Part shown: in pieces, positions 25,901-34,112 of the stretch | How the letters are laid out: each line of letters begins with the position of its first letter | How positions within the stretch are numbered: position 1 is the stretch's first letter | Source of the DNA: Aquabacterium sp. CECT 9606 | GTDB lineage: Bacteria; Pseudomonadota; Gammaproteobacteria; Burkholderiales; Burkholderiaceae_C | Length of the DNA: 64,000 nt | Assembly: GCF_918741295.1 (NCBI RefSeq) | Contig: NZ_CAKKNB010000003.1 | Coordinates: 558,001-622,000 of the forward strand | Reading direction: 5' to 3' | Notes under the pieces: generated by a model | What the model saw: only the letters and a program-made list of their open reading frames with translations | Databases searched by the model: none | What the model was told of the DNA's origin: nothing | Program-made: the position numbers and the translations under genes

Positions 25901-28900
25901 GCAGTTGGGTTCCCCAAAGGCAAGAGGAAGGCACAACGTTGAACAAGGGATTGCCGTCAGGCACTGGGGCGCGACGGCGCAAGATCAAGTCATAGCTAGC
26001 GTCACTGTAGGCTGAAACGAATGCCGGATGGCTGCTCGACAACAACGGTGGCGTAGCTACGAATCTTCCCGCAGTGGCCTTTTGCAGCTCAAGGCCCGAA
26101 TCAAGTTCTGCTGGGCTTTCTATCCCGGCGACTTCGCGATACATCGACAAATAGTCATCGGTATTTCTATAAGGTATCGCCACGGCCTCTTCGGAAACTT
26201 GCACTTCGCTCATTGCTATCAAAGCAAGGTCTGTCAGAACAAAGCTTCCGACAATCGCGGTGACCGGTAGTGGTCGGTCAGGCGAGACGAGTGCTTTTTG
26301 TACCTCGCTCATCTTATCCGGACGGACGATCTCGAATACTGCATCGCCGATCAAGGAGAAGCTGTCTATCGACGATACGTTGAAGCTCTCGCGCGTGCTC
26401 AGGGCTTCGTACTGGCCATTGGAATCGGCCCTGCCAACGCCGAATCTGAGAGAAGCCACACGCCTGGCGTCATCAGGCGGGTCCCCGGGTAAAGCCGATT
26501 CCTCAGTGACGAGATGCTCCAGCAGGGGACGATCACTTCCGAATTTGAGTTCGCCCTGTTCGCCTTCTCCTGTTCCAAACGCAACTCCCCTGGGTGATAG
26601 CGTTGCGTCCAGCGTGACATCGAGATCCGTCGCTACCCAGTGGTAGATTCTGCCAAACGTGTCGCGGTATCGGGCCAGGTTGCGGACATGAACCGAGGCG
26701 ACTTGAGGCCTACCGGCAGTATTCTCAGGGCGCTTGTAAGGCACGATCTGCAGAGCGAAGGGTCTTGGAGTGACCGCAGTCGTCCACTCCACCGCTCCTC
26801 GGCAAATGATTCGCAACTCATCCGAGCCGTGCTGAACCAGCCGAAACGCCAACCCGCGGGCTTGGTCAATGTTTGGCGGCGAGGCCCACCACAACTGCCC
26901 TTGTCCGCGCTTCGGTGCTGTCCAACCTGTTCGCTTATGGCGTACGAAATTCATGGTGATCTTCATCGCCTTCTGGTCACCCTCGGCTACTACTGTGGGC
27001 CAAGCGACGTGAATTGCGCCTGCGAACTTGAAGATCAACACGTGCTCGCTGTCAATTCCCGCCACCACCTCCTCCCACGGCGTCCAGTATCCCGCGTCTG
27101 AATGGGGTGGAATCCGCCACTGGCGGTAGTAGTGTCGATGCGGCGAGCTTCCGTCACGACCCAGCAAATGCACGATACGCAGACCATCATCGGCCGATTC
27201 GTCGCACATGCTGACGACCGTCAATCGAGCAATGTCGCCGAGCCTCTCCGCGTAAGCCTTGAAGGCTTCCAGGCCTGCCTCGTGGTTAACATCGCTCTGC
27301 AGCAGGTCACTTTCAAGCTGACGAAACACCTCGGACTTGTCATCCCGCAGTTCCGGCTCGATCCAATTTTCGGGAAAGAGAAAGACCTTGCGGTTTGCCT
27401 CCCAGACGCGGTAGTTCTTCATCCACACCCACTGCTCGGCGTCGATGGCCTCGGGCGGCACATCAGGCTCCAGATTCAAGAGGCAGCGCTGAACGAACGA
27501 TTGCACCGACGCGCAGGCCTGCTTGATGCGCGATGTCTGCGCCGCAGGGCGCATTTCGACATCAATGAGGTACCGGTCGTACAAATCGATGCTGTCGCGC
27601 AATTGATCGCGGCCTGACAGATACGCCACCAGGGCAGCGCGCTGCCTCTCACGAAGCGTGTCCCGCAAGGGCTTCGACACTGCGGCCCAGCCGCTCTCCG
27701 TATGGCGGGATCGCGCCAGGCGGCGAATGTCCGCCGCGGCAGTGAGGTTGACGTCAGCCAGGGACCAGGCTAGACACTGCTGCGCAGTCGCGCCGATGCG
27801 GCGCATCACCGCAAAGCATTCGACGAGGCGCTTCAGCACGTACTCGGACTGCATGGCGGCCTTGAGTGCATCGGCATCAGGGAAGTTGAAGCCACGCGGG
27901 CCGAGCAGGGCGGCAAGGTCCTCGAGGTTCCACTCGGTTGCCAGATGCACCTGCTCAAGCACTTGTTCGCGACTCGCGGCGCCATCTGCGGCGACGGCAA
28001 AGATGCGGGCCAGCGAGGCCTCTCCATCGGGCATGGCATCCCGCAGTCGAAAGAGATTGACGGCGCGCAGCAGAGGGCTAAACGACTCCGGCGACTCGTC
28101 GGACGCGGCCGGCAAACGGTTCGGGTTGAGCCATCCAAGCGGGCCCGCAGACGATCCAAAGAGCCATGACAGCGACACGTCAGTCAGCTTGAATTTCATC
28201 ACAAGCGCGGCCACCTTGGCCAGGCGGGCACAAGTTCGAAACAGCTGAGGGAAGCACTCGGACGTCACGGGATCTGACGGATCGCTCAACACGAAGTCGG
28301 CATTGAGAAAGTCATTGATTGCAAAGCCCAACGAGTCATTTGCCGACGAAACGAGCCACTCGCTGAGCAGCTTTCCGATGGTGCTTGACGCCATGCCGAA
28401 AGCCGCCTGCAGGCGATTTCGTACGAGTGTGGTCCTTTGCTGCTCGATCTGTTCGGACTCTGGCTGGGACGACGCAGTTCCAGTGACGGCGGCGAGTTCC
28501 AGGCGCAATTCACCAAGGAGACGCGAAGTAGACTTCTCTTCCTCGCCCGCTTCAGCGAGCGACTGCTTGTGCGATAGCAGGCGCAATGCTTCGCGCGGTG
28601 TAAAGCCAGCAGCTTCAATATTCTCGACGATCAGTACTCTGGAAGAGATAACCCCGTGCACCACGAAGCCGACGTCGCGGAAGTAGTTCGTACTGTTCTG
28701 TGAGTTCGTCGGGAATCTGCCCGCCTCGCCAATCACACCGTTCTGGCCGTCGCCAACAACGGTAAGGTAGCCGTCCTGGGCCCGCGCCACGCCGTTCTCA
28801 GTGAACGCGTACGATGTATTCGCATTAACCGAGACGATGTACACCGTGCGAGCCTCAATGCGCACCGAATGAGGCAGGCGCTGCTCCTGCCAGCCGGAAG

Positions 28901-31900
28901 AGGACTCGTGGCGGAAGTGGACCTCAGCCAACTGCTTGCCCGCCACGTTCCAGAGCCGACCGACGTGAACGCCGGTTTCACCTTGGGGCTTCCAAAAGCG
29001 GATTGTGTTGACCTCGCCGGGAGTGCTGGTTTCAAATTTCAGACCAAGTTCGACGGCTTGTTGGATCGCTACGTTGCCCTCCGGATCCTTCCACACTGAC
29101 GCCATGCTGTCGGCCATCCTCAGGCTGAGAACATCAAGCAGGGCCTGAACCTCTATTTGTTTGGTCCGCACAATCAAGCCGGACCAGAACATTGAGGACA
29201 AAAGGACGAGATTCAGCTTGGGATCCTCGCCATGCCAATCGAGAAGCAAGGACGTGTCTTGAAGCGAAAGCCCACACGCTGCCGCGATGTGGGGGAGGTG
29301 ATCACGGGCGTTCGCTTGCGGGTCAACAAGTTCGTTTCGCGCAGCGTTCAAGCCGAAAGCCGGGTCCGGCGGATTGGCGATCGATTTGTTGAGGAACAAC
29401 CTCTCGTACAGGCACTCGAGCAGTGGCTCGCCGGTCGCGGTGCGGTCACGGTATCGATGTGTGGCGAACAGGCTGAGTGCATGCTCGGAACGACCATAGT
29501 GATCGCGATTCAACAATTCGAAGCGGTCAATCACCGCGATCACGTCGCTGGCAATCTTAGGCCAGAGGGCTCCGCCTGGACGCGATGCGAAGGCCAGCGC
29601 TTGATCCAGGTCGCGCATCGGCCAGCCGATCTTTCGCCACAGCCTGACGAAAATGTGCATGCGGTTGAGCACTGCCACGACATCGGCCTCTTCTCTCGAT
29701 GTCACCAGCCTGGCGCGGTTCAGGTCGCTGCTGCGCACTTGGCGGTTAGTGTCCTCAAGCTGGACCGTGCCCAGTTCGACATGCAGGACCCATTCTTCAT
29801 CCTCGATTAGCCCCGCGCGGATGGTCGACAACTCACTCCATGCTGGCTCGGTGGGGTCAGCGCCTTCGAGATCACCGTCTGTCAGGATGGTCGGCGTGGC
29901 GACTCGGCTTCTATCGTCAGATGTATTGACAAAGCGCATCTCCAACAACTCGCGCAATTCATCGTAAGTAAGGCCAGACTGTTGCAGGAAGACGCCCACG
30001 CCGCACTGCACTGTGCCAGTCTCATCAATCCAGCCCATCAGGACGTTGACCCAATGCCCCCGCTCAATGCGTTTGGTGCTGTCACGGGGATCGGGGATCG
30101 AATTGCTGGGCGACAGTTCAGCCGCCTTGAAGCCCCAGAAGTTCCAAAGCCCCGAGTCCGGGTCACCTGCGGTGCCCGTGCCTTGTTGCTCGCCTGAGAT
30201 GATCCGCATCTCGGCGGAAGTGAACCCCCGTCTTTCAACCGCCGAGCGAGCGTTCGCGCTCGTTAGCGGGGCATTTTCCGGGGCCTGAAAGCGAGTGCTG
30301 CGGTCGAACGTCTCCATGAGAAGGGCCCGCGAGACGCCAAGATGCGAGAGAAAGATGCGAGACTGCTCGCAGGGCAGATCGAAGGGCATTGTCCAGGGAT
30401 AGCCGGCGCTGCTCAATCTTTCGTACGCCTGTCCGATTGCGTGCTCTGGCTCACTTGCGATCTGCTCGGCGCCATCAGAAGTCTGAGGCACAAACCAGTC
30501 AAGGACGAGCGTCGTGCTTTCGCCCCGGGAGATTGCAATGCGGTATCCCTTGCCTGTGAGCTGCCATTGCGAACTCGCCTTCAACACATCAACGCGGTCA
30601 AGTTCAGTTGACTTAACACCAACGGCCCTTTGCAGTGCTGCTTGAAGCTGCGTGGGTATGCGCTGGGTATCAAGCGCTGTGACGATGCCGGGAACTTCAG
30701 CGGCCTCAATCTTCAGATTGATCGGAAGTCCTCCGACGGCAGCACTTTCAAGCGTCTCAAGCACCAAGTCCACATAAGGAATCACCGTTTGACCATTGGC
30801 GCACGACAGCTCGATGTCAATGAGGTCGGGGCGCCGCTGCAAGAGCGCTCGAAGCGCGGACCGCTGGTTATCAGCGATAGGTTCCGAGTGCGCTAAGAGA
30901 GCGTCCGGTACTTCATCTGGCGGCACACTCGCAGGCCATGTTATGGTGAAGTTACACGTTGCGTTGGCCACGTCGGGATGGCGCGCGTTGAATAGCTTGG
31001 CCGCGAACGAAACGTCGCGGATAAAATCCTGCGGGTTGGCGGGCTGTTCGTACCGGAGCGTTCCTGTGAAGGTGCGGTTAGCCAGATCGAGAGTCGCATT
31101 TTTGGTTACTCCGTCTGACGAGTCGAGTTGTATTTGAAAATCAGATGTTCCGGATATTGAAAAGTTGCCGCCAACGTCCACATCGCGGTCCTGGCCCCGC
31201 TGCCCTCTGATCGGCGGAACTCGCTTTGGGTCAGTAATCTCTATTGAGCCTGAGACTGGCGCCTTGCTCAGAAATATCGTTCTCGTGACGGTATCCAAAA
31301 CACGCTCGACTCTATCAACGACCGTTTTCAGTTCAACCCGATAGGTCCACCCTGTGTCAACGAATGCGATTCTGGTTGCTGCAAGAAACCTGTTTGCGGT
31401 GCCAAATTCAGCGCCTGTCGCCTCATTGACATTGTTTGTCACCGTTATTGAGAACCTGCTCACCCCTGAGACTTCGTAGTCTCCGTCCACAGTGAAGCGA
31501 TACTCTTCCTCGTTGTCTTGAATCGTGATCTTCGAATCCGAAGGTACAACATTGAAGAGTCGCCCAGCGGGATCCCTTCTTGAGACATTGAAGGAGTGCG
31601 TGGCTTCGGCAAGGACCTTGGCGTCCGGGGTTGATCCCTTCAGCAACTGGACCACGATGGTCTGCTGCCCTGCGGGCATCTTGAACAATCGAGAGTACTG
31701 GGACGCAGCGGCTATCAACACAGGTTCTTGAGACGATGTGATTTTTATCCATGTATCGGTCACGCCCCCGGTGTCGCACTCACCGACTACCTCGACGGCA
31801 GCGTAGTCTTCGTCAGCGTTGAAGGAGAAAGTCGAGTTAGGTGTGGGAGATAAAATGCTGATGGACGGCAGCCTCACCCGCTGGAGGAACTGAAGCAGGT

Positions 31901-33785
31901 CCACGTAATAGGCCGAGGGGCTGAGCACCGACAGGCAAGGGTCGCTGGACGAGCCGTCAAGCGATCCAAAAAGCGTTTGCAGGTCGGGCAGAACCCTGCC
32001 ACTTGCCAACAAGTCAGAATCTCTGGGGATTGCTCTTGCGACGGACGACGCCATCACCGCAGGGTCGTTGCCAGTCGCCCGATACTTCAAAGCAAGATGC
32101 AGTGCAGTCGAAGCGATCTGTTGCGCAGTGCCATAAATCTCCTTCGCCTTTTCTTCACCGATGGCCGGATGGCCGCCGAGCTGACGGATAAACGCGCGCC
32201 TGCTTTGACCGGCGATGGCTAGTGCGGAAGTGAAGCCCTTTGCCAGCAGAACACCCTGTTGCCGGTAACCGTCAGTGAGCTTGACGGTCCGCTCCAACTT
32301 CAACAAATCGCGCCTCAAGGCATGGTTGTCTCGAATGCCAGCGCGCTCTGCAGTGGCTCGCTGAGACAGCACGGCATCAACGTAGCGCTTGCCGAACTCG
32401 AAATCTGGGTTGGTGTTGAAGAAGTTGATCAGATCGGCCGTGGCGACACCTGGCCATGTGAGAACGTTCTGCTTGATGCGTGCAGCAATCACTGCGGTGC
32501 GGCAAGAACGTTCCACACCCCGCTCCAGCTCGGCTGCATAGGACGCGTGTGCCTCACCGGCGCCGGCTGGGTCGCGATTGGCGGACGCCCCAGGCGTGTC
32601 GAACCGCTGCACCAGACTGCGCCAGTCTTCGGCCAGCAACGGTGCGAGGTAAGCCAGCGAGCCATATGGCCGGTTCACATCAATCACTTCACGGTGGTGC
32701 AGTTCATGCACCAGAGGCAGATGATCCTTCGTCAACGCAGCCAAGGCCAGCAGGCGCAGCGTCAGGGCAATCTCGACCGGTTCGAACCCGTTTTCTGCCA
32801 GTCCGTCTGGATCGATCATTCTTTCGGTCTCGGCGTCCGCAAGCAGCTCTGCCACGACGTGCAGCTTCTCCTCAGACAGGAGAGCTGCCACAGCAGTCGC
32901 TGCGGTCCCTTCGGATTGCGTCGGCGCACGAAAGAGATCAGCGGCTGAGAGAGCCTGACCTTTCACTGTAGCGCTCAGTTCACGAGCCACTCGACGCTTC
33001 CAGATCAGGTTTGCGGCCGCATCTGTCCAGGAATCGCCCACGTCAGTGCGCGTTCGCGGCATTGTGTTTCGTCGTTCCGCATCCGCGCCCGATGCCCGCA
33101 ATCGGTCGACCTCTGCCGGCTGCGGCGCCGCCACGATGTTGGCCGACTGAGCACGCTCAAGCGCTTGCCTAAGTCGGGTGAGCGGCTGCATGACCAATTC
33201 CGGTACGGCAGTGGGCAAGCCTTGACTGAGCCATGCGTAGAGTACTGATTCAGGCAATTGACCGTCACTACCATGCGCCGGGAAGTCGCGCGCTAAGCGC
33301 GCGCTGGCGGCTAGTCGTTCGATGTGCTTTGCATGTTGGCCGGTAACTGCTGCGAGGAAGGTTACCTGGTCAGCGGTGAGATCATTTAAAGCAGTGCCGC
33401 GTAGCCTCGGCTCAATCGCCGCCTTCAGCCGTTCATATTCTGATTGGATAACAGCAGTACGTTCTATCAGCAAATCAACAACTGCGGCTGAACCAGCTCC
33501 TGGGATGAGCGGCGAGATTGCCAGCAGCTCGCCCTCTGCGCCCATAGCTTTCACAATCAGGTCAGCAACTGTTTTGTTTCTCTTGCTGAGTAGCTCTGGG
33601 GAATAAGTCATTAAATAGACGCCCATCGCGTCGGCTGAACCCTCTCCTAGCTTGAGTGGCTCGCCGACCAAGTCGCAGTCAAATGCTACTAGGTCGCAAT
33701 GTGCGGCGGGTGTGCCGTCCGAATACGTAACTGACCCGGATATGCGGTACAGGCCTGCATCTATTTGAGTGATTATATGAGTCAA
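22965..33785 (-). CDS. toxin-complex subunit A (TcA) homologue, about 3606 aa
   Basis: I chose the TTG at 33785 because AGGAG lies 7 nt upstream; a TTG at 33800 is also open. The N-terminus has a beta-rich domain and then helical VRP1/TcA shell sequence, including LSPSAYYVDLLQFLQRV near residue 620. Residues of about 643-950 form an insert of three beta-sandwich-like (Ig-type) repeats, after which the TcA pattern resumes at PYVDLVLETLE. A neuraminidase-like/ABC-toxin middle region spans about 1900-2500. A long alpha-helical channel region follows, and a C-terminal TcB-binding domain of about 3280-3606 ends PWLIVTFDVVI. TcA pentamers bind cells and inject the TcC tip. The partner TcBC gene lies upstream on the same strand. 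Confidence 0.9.
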   Translation of the reverse strand: MTHIITQIDAGLYRISGSVTYSDGTPAAHCDLVAFDCDLVGEPLKLGEGSADAMGVYLMTYSPELLSKRNKTVADLIVKAMGAEGELLAISPLIPGAGSAAVVDLLIERTAVIQSEYERLKAAIEPRLRGTALNDLTADQVTFLAAVTGQHAKHIERLAASARLARDFPAHGSDGQLPESVLYAWLSQGLPTAVPELVMQPLTRLRQALERAQSANIVAAPQPAEVDRLRASGADAERRNTMPRTRTDVGDSWTDAAANLIWKRRVARELSATVKGQALSAADLFRAPTQSEGTAATAVAALLSEEKLHVVAELLADAETERMIDPDGLAENGFEPVEIALTLRLLALAALTKDHLPLVHELHHREVIDVNRPYGSLAYLAPLLAEDWRSLVQRFDTPGASANRDPAGAGEAHASYAAELERGVERSCRTAVIAARIKQNVLTWPGVATADLINFFNTNPDFEFGKRYVDAVLSQRATAERAGIRDNHALRRDLLKLERTVKLTDGYRQQGVLLAKGFTSALAIAGQSRRAFIRQLGGHPAIGEEKAKEIYGTAQQIASTALHLALKYRATGNDPAVMASSVARAIPRDSDLLASGRVLPDLQTLFGSLDGSSSDPCLSVLSPSAYYVDLLQFLQRVRLPSISILSPTPNSTFSFNADEDYAAVEVVGECDTGGVTDTWIKITSSQEPVLIAAASQYSRLFKMPAGQQTIVVQLLKGSTPDAKVLAEATHSFNVSRRDPAGRLFNVVPSDSKITIQDNEEEYRFTVDGDYEVSGVSRFSITVTNNVNEATGAEFGTANRFLAATRIAFVDTGWTYRVELKTVVDRVERVLDTVTRTIFLSKAPVSGSIEITDPKRVPPIRGQRGQDRDVDVGGNFSISGTSDFQIQLDSSDGVTKNATLDLANRTFTGTLRYEQPANPQDFIRDVSFAAKLFNARHPDVANATCNFTITWPASVPPDEVPDALLAHSEPIADNQRSALRALLQRRPDLIDIELSCANGQTVIPYVDLVLETLESAAVGGLPINLKIEAAEVPGIVTALDTQRIPTQLQAALQRAVGVKSTELDRVDVLKASSQWQLTGKGYRIAISRGESTTLVLDWFVPQTSDGAEQIASEPEHAIGQAYERLSSAGYPWTMPFDLPCEQSRIFLSHLGVSRALLMETFDRSTRFQAPENAPLTSANARSAVERRGFTSAEMRIISGEQQGTGTAGDPDSGLWNFWGFKAAELSPSNSIPDPRDSTKRIERGHWVNVLMGWIDETGTVQCGVGVFLQQSGLTYDELRELLEMRFVNTSDDRSRVATPTILTDGDLEGADPTEPAWSELSTIRAGLIEDEEWVLHVELGTVQLEDTNRQVRSSDLNRARLVTSREEADVVAVLNRMHIFVRLWRKIGWPMRDLDQALAFASRPGGALWPKIASDVIAVIDRFELLNRDHYGRSEHALSLFATHRYRDRTATGEPLLECLYERLFLNKSIANPPDPAFGLNAARNELVDPQANARDHLPHIAAACGLSLQDTSLLLDWHGEDPKLNLVLLSSMFWSGLIVRTKQIEVQALLDVLSLRMADSMASVWKDPEGNVAIQQAVELGLKFETSTPGEVNTIRFWKPQGETGVHVGRLWNVAGKQLAEVHFRHESSSGWQEQRLPHSVRIEARTVYIVSVNANTSYAFTENGVARAQDGYLTVVGDGQNGVIGEAGRFPTNSQNSTNYFRDVGFVVHGVISSRVLIVENIEAAGFTPREALRLLSHKQSLAEAGEEEKSTSRLLGELRLELAAVTGTASSQPESEQIEQQRTTLVRNRLQAAFGMASSTIGKLLSEWLVSSANDSLGFAINDFLNADFVLSDPSDPVTSECFPQLFRTCARLAKVAALVMKFKLTDVSLSWLFGSSAGPLGWLNPNRLPAASDESPESFSPLLRAVNLFRLRDAMPDGEASLARIFAVAADGAASREQVLEQVHLATEWNLEDLAALLGPRGFNFPDADALKAAMQSEYVLKRLVECFAVMRRIGATAQQCLAWSLADVNLTAAADIRRLARSRHTESGWAAVSKPLRDTLRERQRAALVAYLSGRDQLRDSIDLYDRYLIDVEMRPAAQTSRIKQACASVQSFVQRCLLNLEPDVPPEAIDAEQWVWMKNYRVWEANRKVFLFPENWIEPELRDDKSEVFRQLESDLLQSDVNHEAGLEAFKAYAERLGDIARLTVVSMCDESADDGLRIVHLLGRDGSSPHRHYYRQWRIPPHSDAGYWTPWEEVVAGIDSEHVLIFKFAGAIHVAWPTVVAEGDQKAMKITMNFVRHKRTGWTAPKRGQGQLWWASPPNIDQARGLAFRLVQHGSDELRIICRGAVEWTTAVTPRPFALQIVPYKRPENTAGRPQVASVHVRNLARYRDTFGRIYHWVATDLDVTLDATLSPRGVAFGTGEGEQGELKFGSDRPLLEHLVTEESALPGDPPDDARRVASLRFGVGRADSNGQYEALSTRESFNVSSIDSFSLIGDAVFEIVRPDKMSEVQKALVSPDRPLPVTAIVGSFVLTDLALIAMSEVQVSEEAVAIPYRNTDDYLSMYREVAGIESPAELDSGLELQKATAGRFVATPPLLSSSHPAFVSAYSDASYDLILRRRAPVPDGNPLFNVVPSSCLWGTQLRRALGNGKLIHAMELQQSFAAIQIMNGTAIDAEKSYSSISIGFDADLPWSVYNWETFFHVPIMVATQLTGNQRYEEAQRWFHLVFDPMSDREGDDARRFWRFAPFQRLGASGMSIEQELLHLAAGSTKLQDQIAAWREVPFQPHAIARARPRAYEFFVVMKYLDNLIAWADRLFLTDTIESINEATQLYLLASRILGRRPSRVSVGTMADVRTYRELQGIDDFSNVLVELESMIPAASGVNVGNNVASASSSFWGLYFGIPANHELSSYWATVEDRLFKVRNSLNIEGTARQLPLYEPPIDPAILVRATAAGVDIASVISDLQGPMPFHRFNMLIQKALELANEVKALGSSLLSSIERQDGEMLALTRSTHEVAMLKLIRSVRQSQVDEALLNAASLCKTRELIATRYIQYQRLLGKSSATIPAEGVIAHLESTPERATAAAQAAGGDTGGLALTTSENEHLRWLNVANDHTIASGHWQTAAGIAHAFPNFTIGSDPYKTTFGGSNIGYSLGAIGSAEGVGASTASFQGNRSATIGGHKRRVDEWAFQSNLAAKELAQVDMQIAAAELRAAIAELEEKNHRKQIENADVIDTLMRDKFSNQQLFRWMSGQAAGLHFRAFQMALAAARRAEKAFRFELGLEDKDSNFIQVGYWDNLKKGLMAGEALALDIRRMEAAFLEKNERELEITKHVSLRQLDGEALMVLRATGECSFKLPEVLFDLDFPGHFMRRIKSVSISMPCVVGPYTSVSGTLSLTKSWLRRSKQVQGTYADESNFSAAYLALQPIATSSSQNDSGLFELNFRDERFLPFEGGGVISDWTFALPKEFRAFDYSTISDLVVHVRYTSRDGGEPLAKLATQSLSAQLNALVRGDGKSGLVNLISVRQDFAAEWQQAKRQPQAPVTLQLRDELFPFMFRSRLNVGRVATFAWMELDQEGQWRLSKFEEVIVKEGNGAPTVAIPRNVAESVDDPWLIVTFDVVI

Positions 33786-33857
33786 AACGCTGCTCCTCAA
33801 ACAAAGGAATTCGATTTTGATTGGCGGCAGCCTAATGATTTAGGTAGGCAGCATTTG

Positions 33858-34061
33858 TTAACAGTCAGGGCTTAATTTGTTGGGGGCCGGTTTTGTACAG
33901 CAGCGATTCAGCAGGTCAACCAAATTACCGGAGCCCAGGGCGGTCTGCAAACGGCCGAATGTCAGATGACCCTTGTCGCCTGCGATCACAGTCACGATGC
34001 CCCAGTCACCCAGGACGACACCGGTTTCGACCAGGTTGACGATGGATGGCGCGATTTGCAT
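33858..34061 (-). pseudogene. 5' fragment of a chitosanase-like gene between tcBC and tcA
   Basis: An open frame runs from ATG 34061 (TTG 34076 also possible) for about 67 codons. It contains VNLVETGVVLGDWGIVTVIA and GHLTFGRLQTALGSGNL, which resemble the N-terminus of GH46 chitosanase-like proteins (ETG, GD, LTFGRSQT, GSGNL). The similarity ends at LLNRCC and the frame stops soon after, far short of a catalytic domain. I read it as a truncated accessory hydrolase gene; chitinase-type genes are common next to Tc toxins. A small intact protein cannot be excluded. Confidence 0.5.
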
Positions 34062-34112
34062 TTGTGTGGGTGCCAAAATGTAAGGGCCTCGTAAATTATG
34101 TCAAACGGAAGG

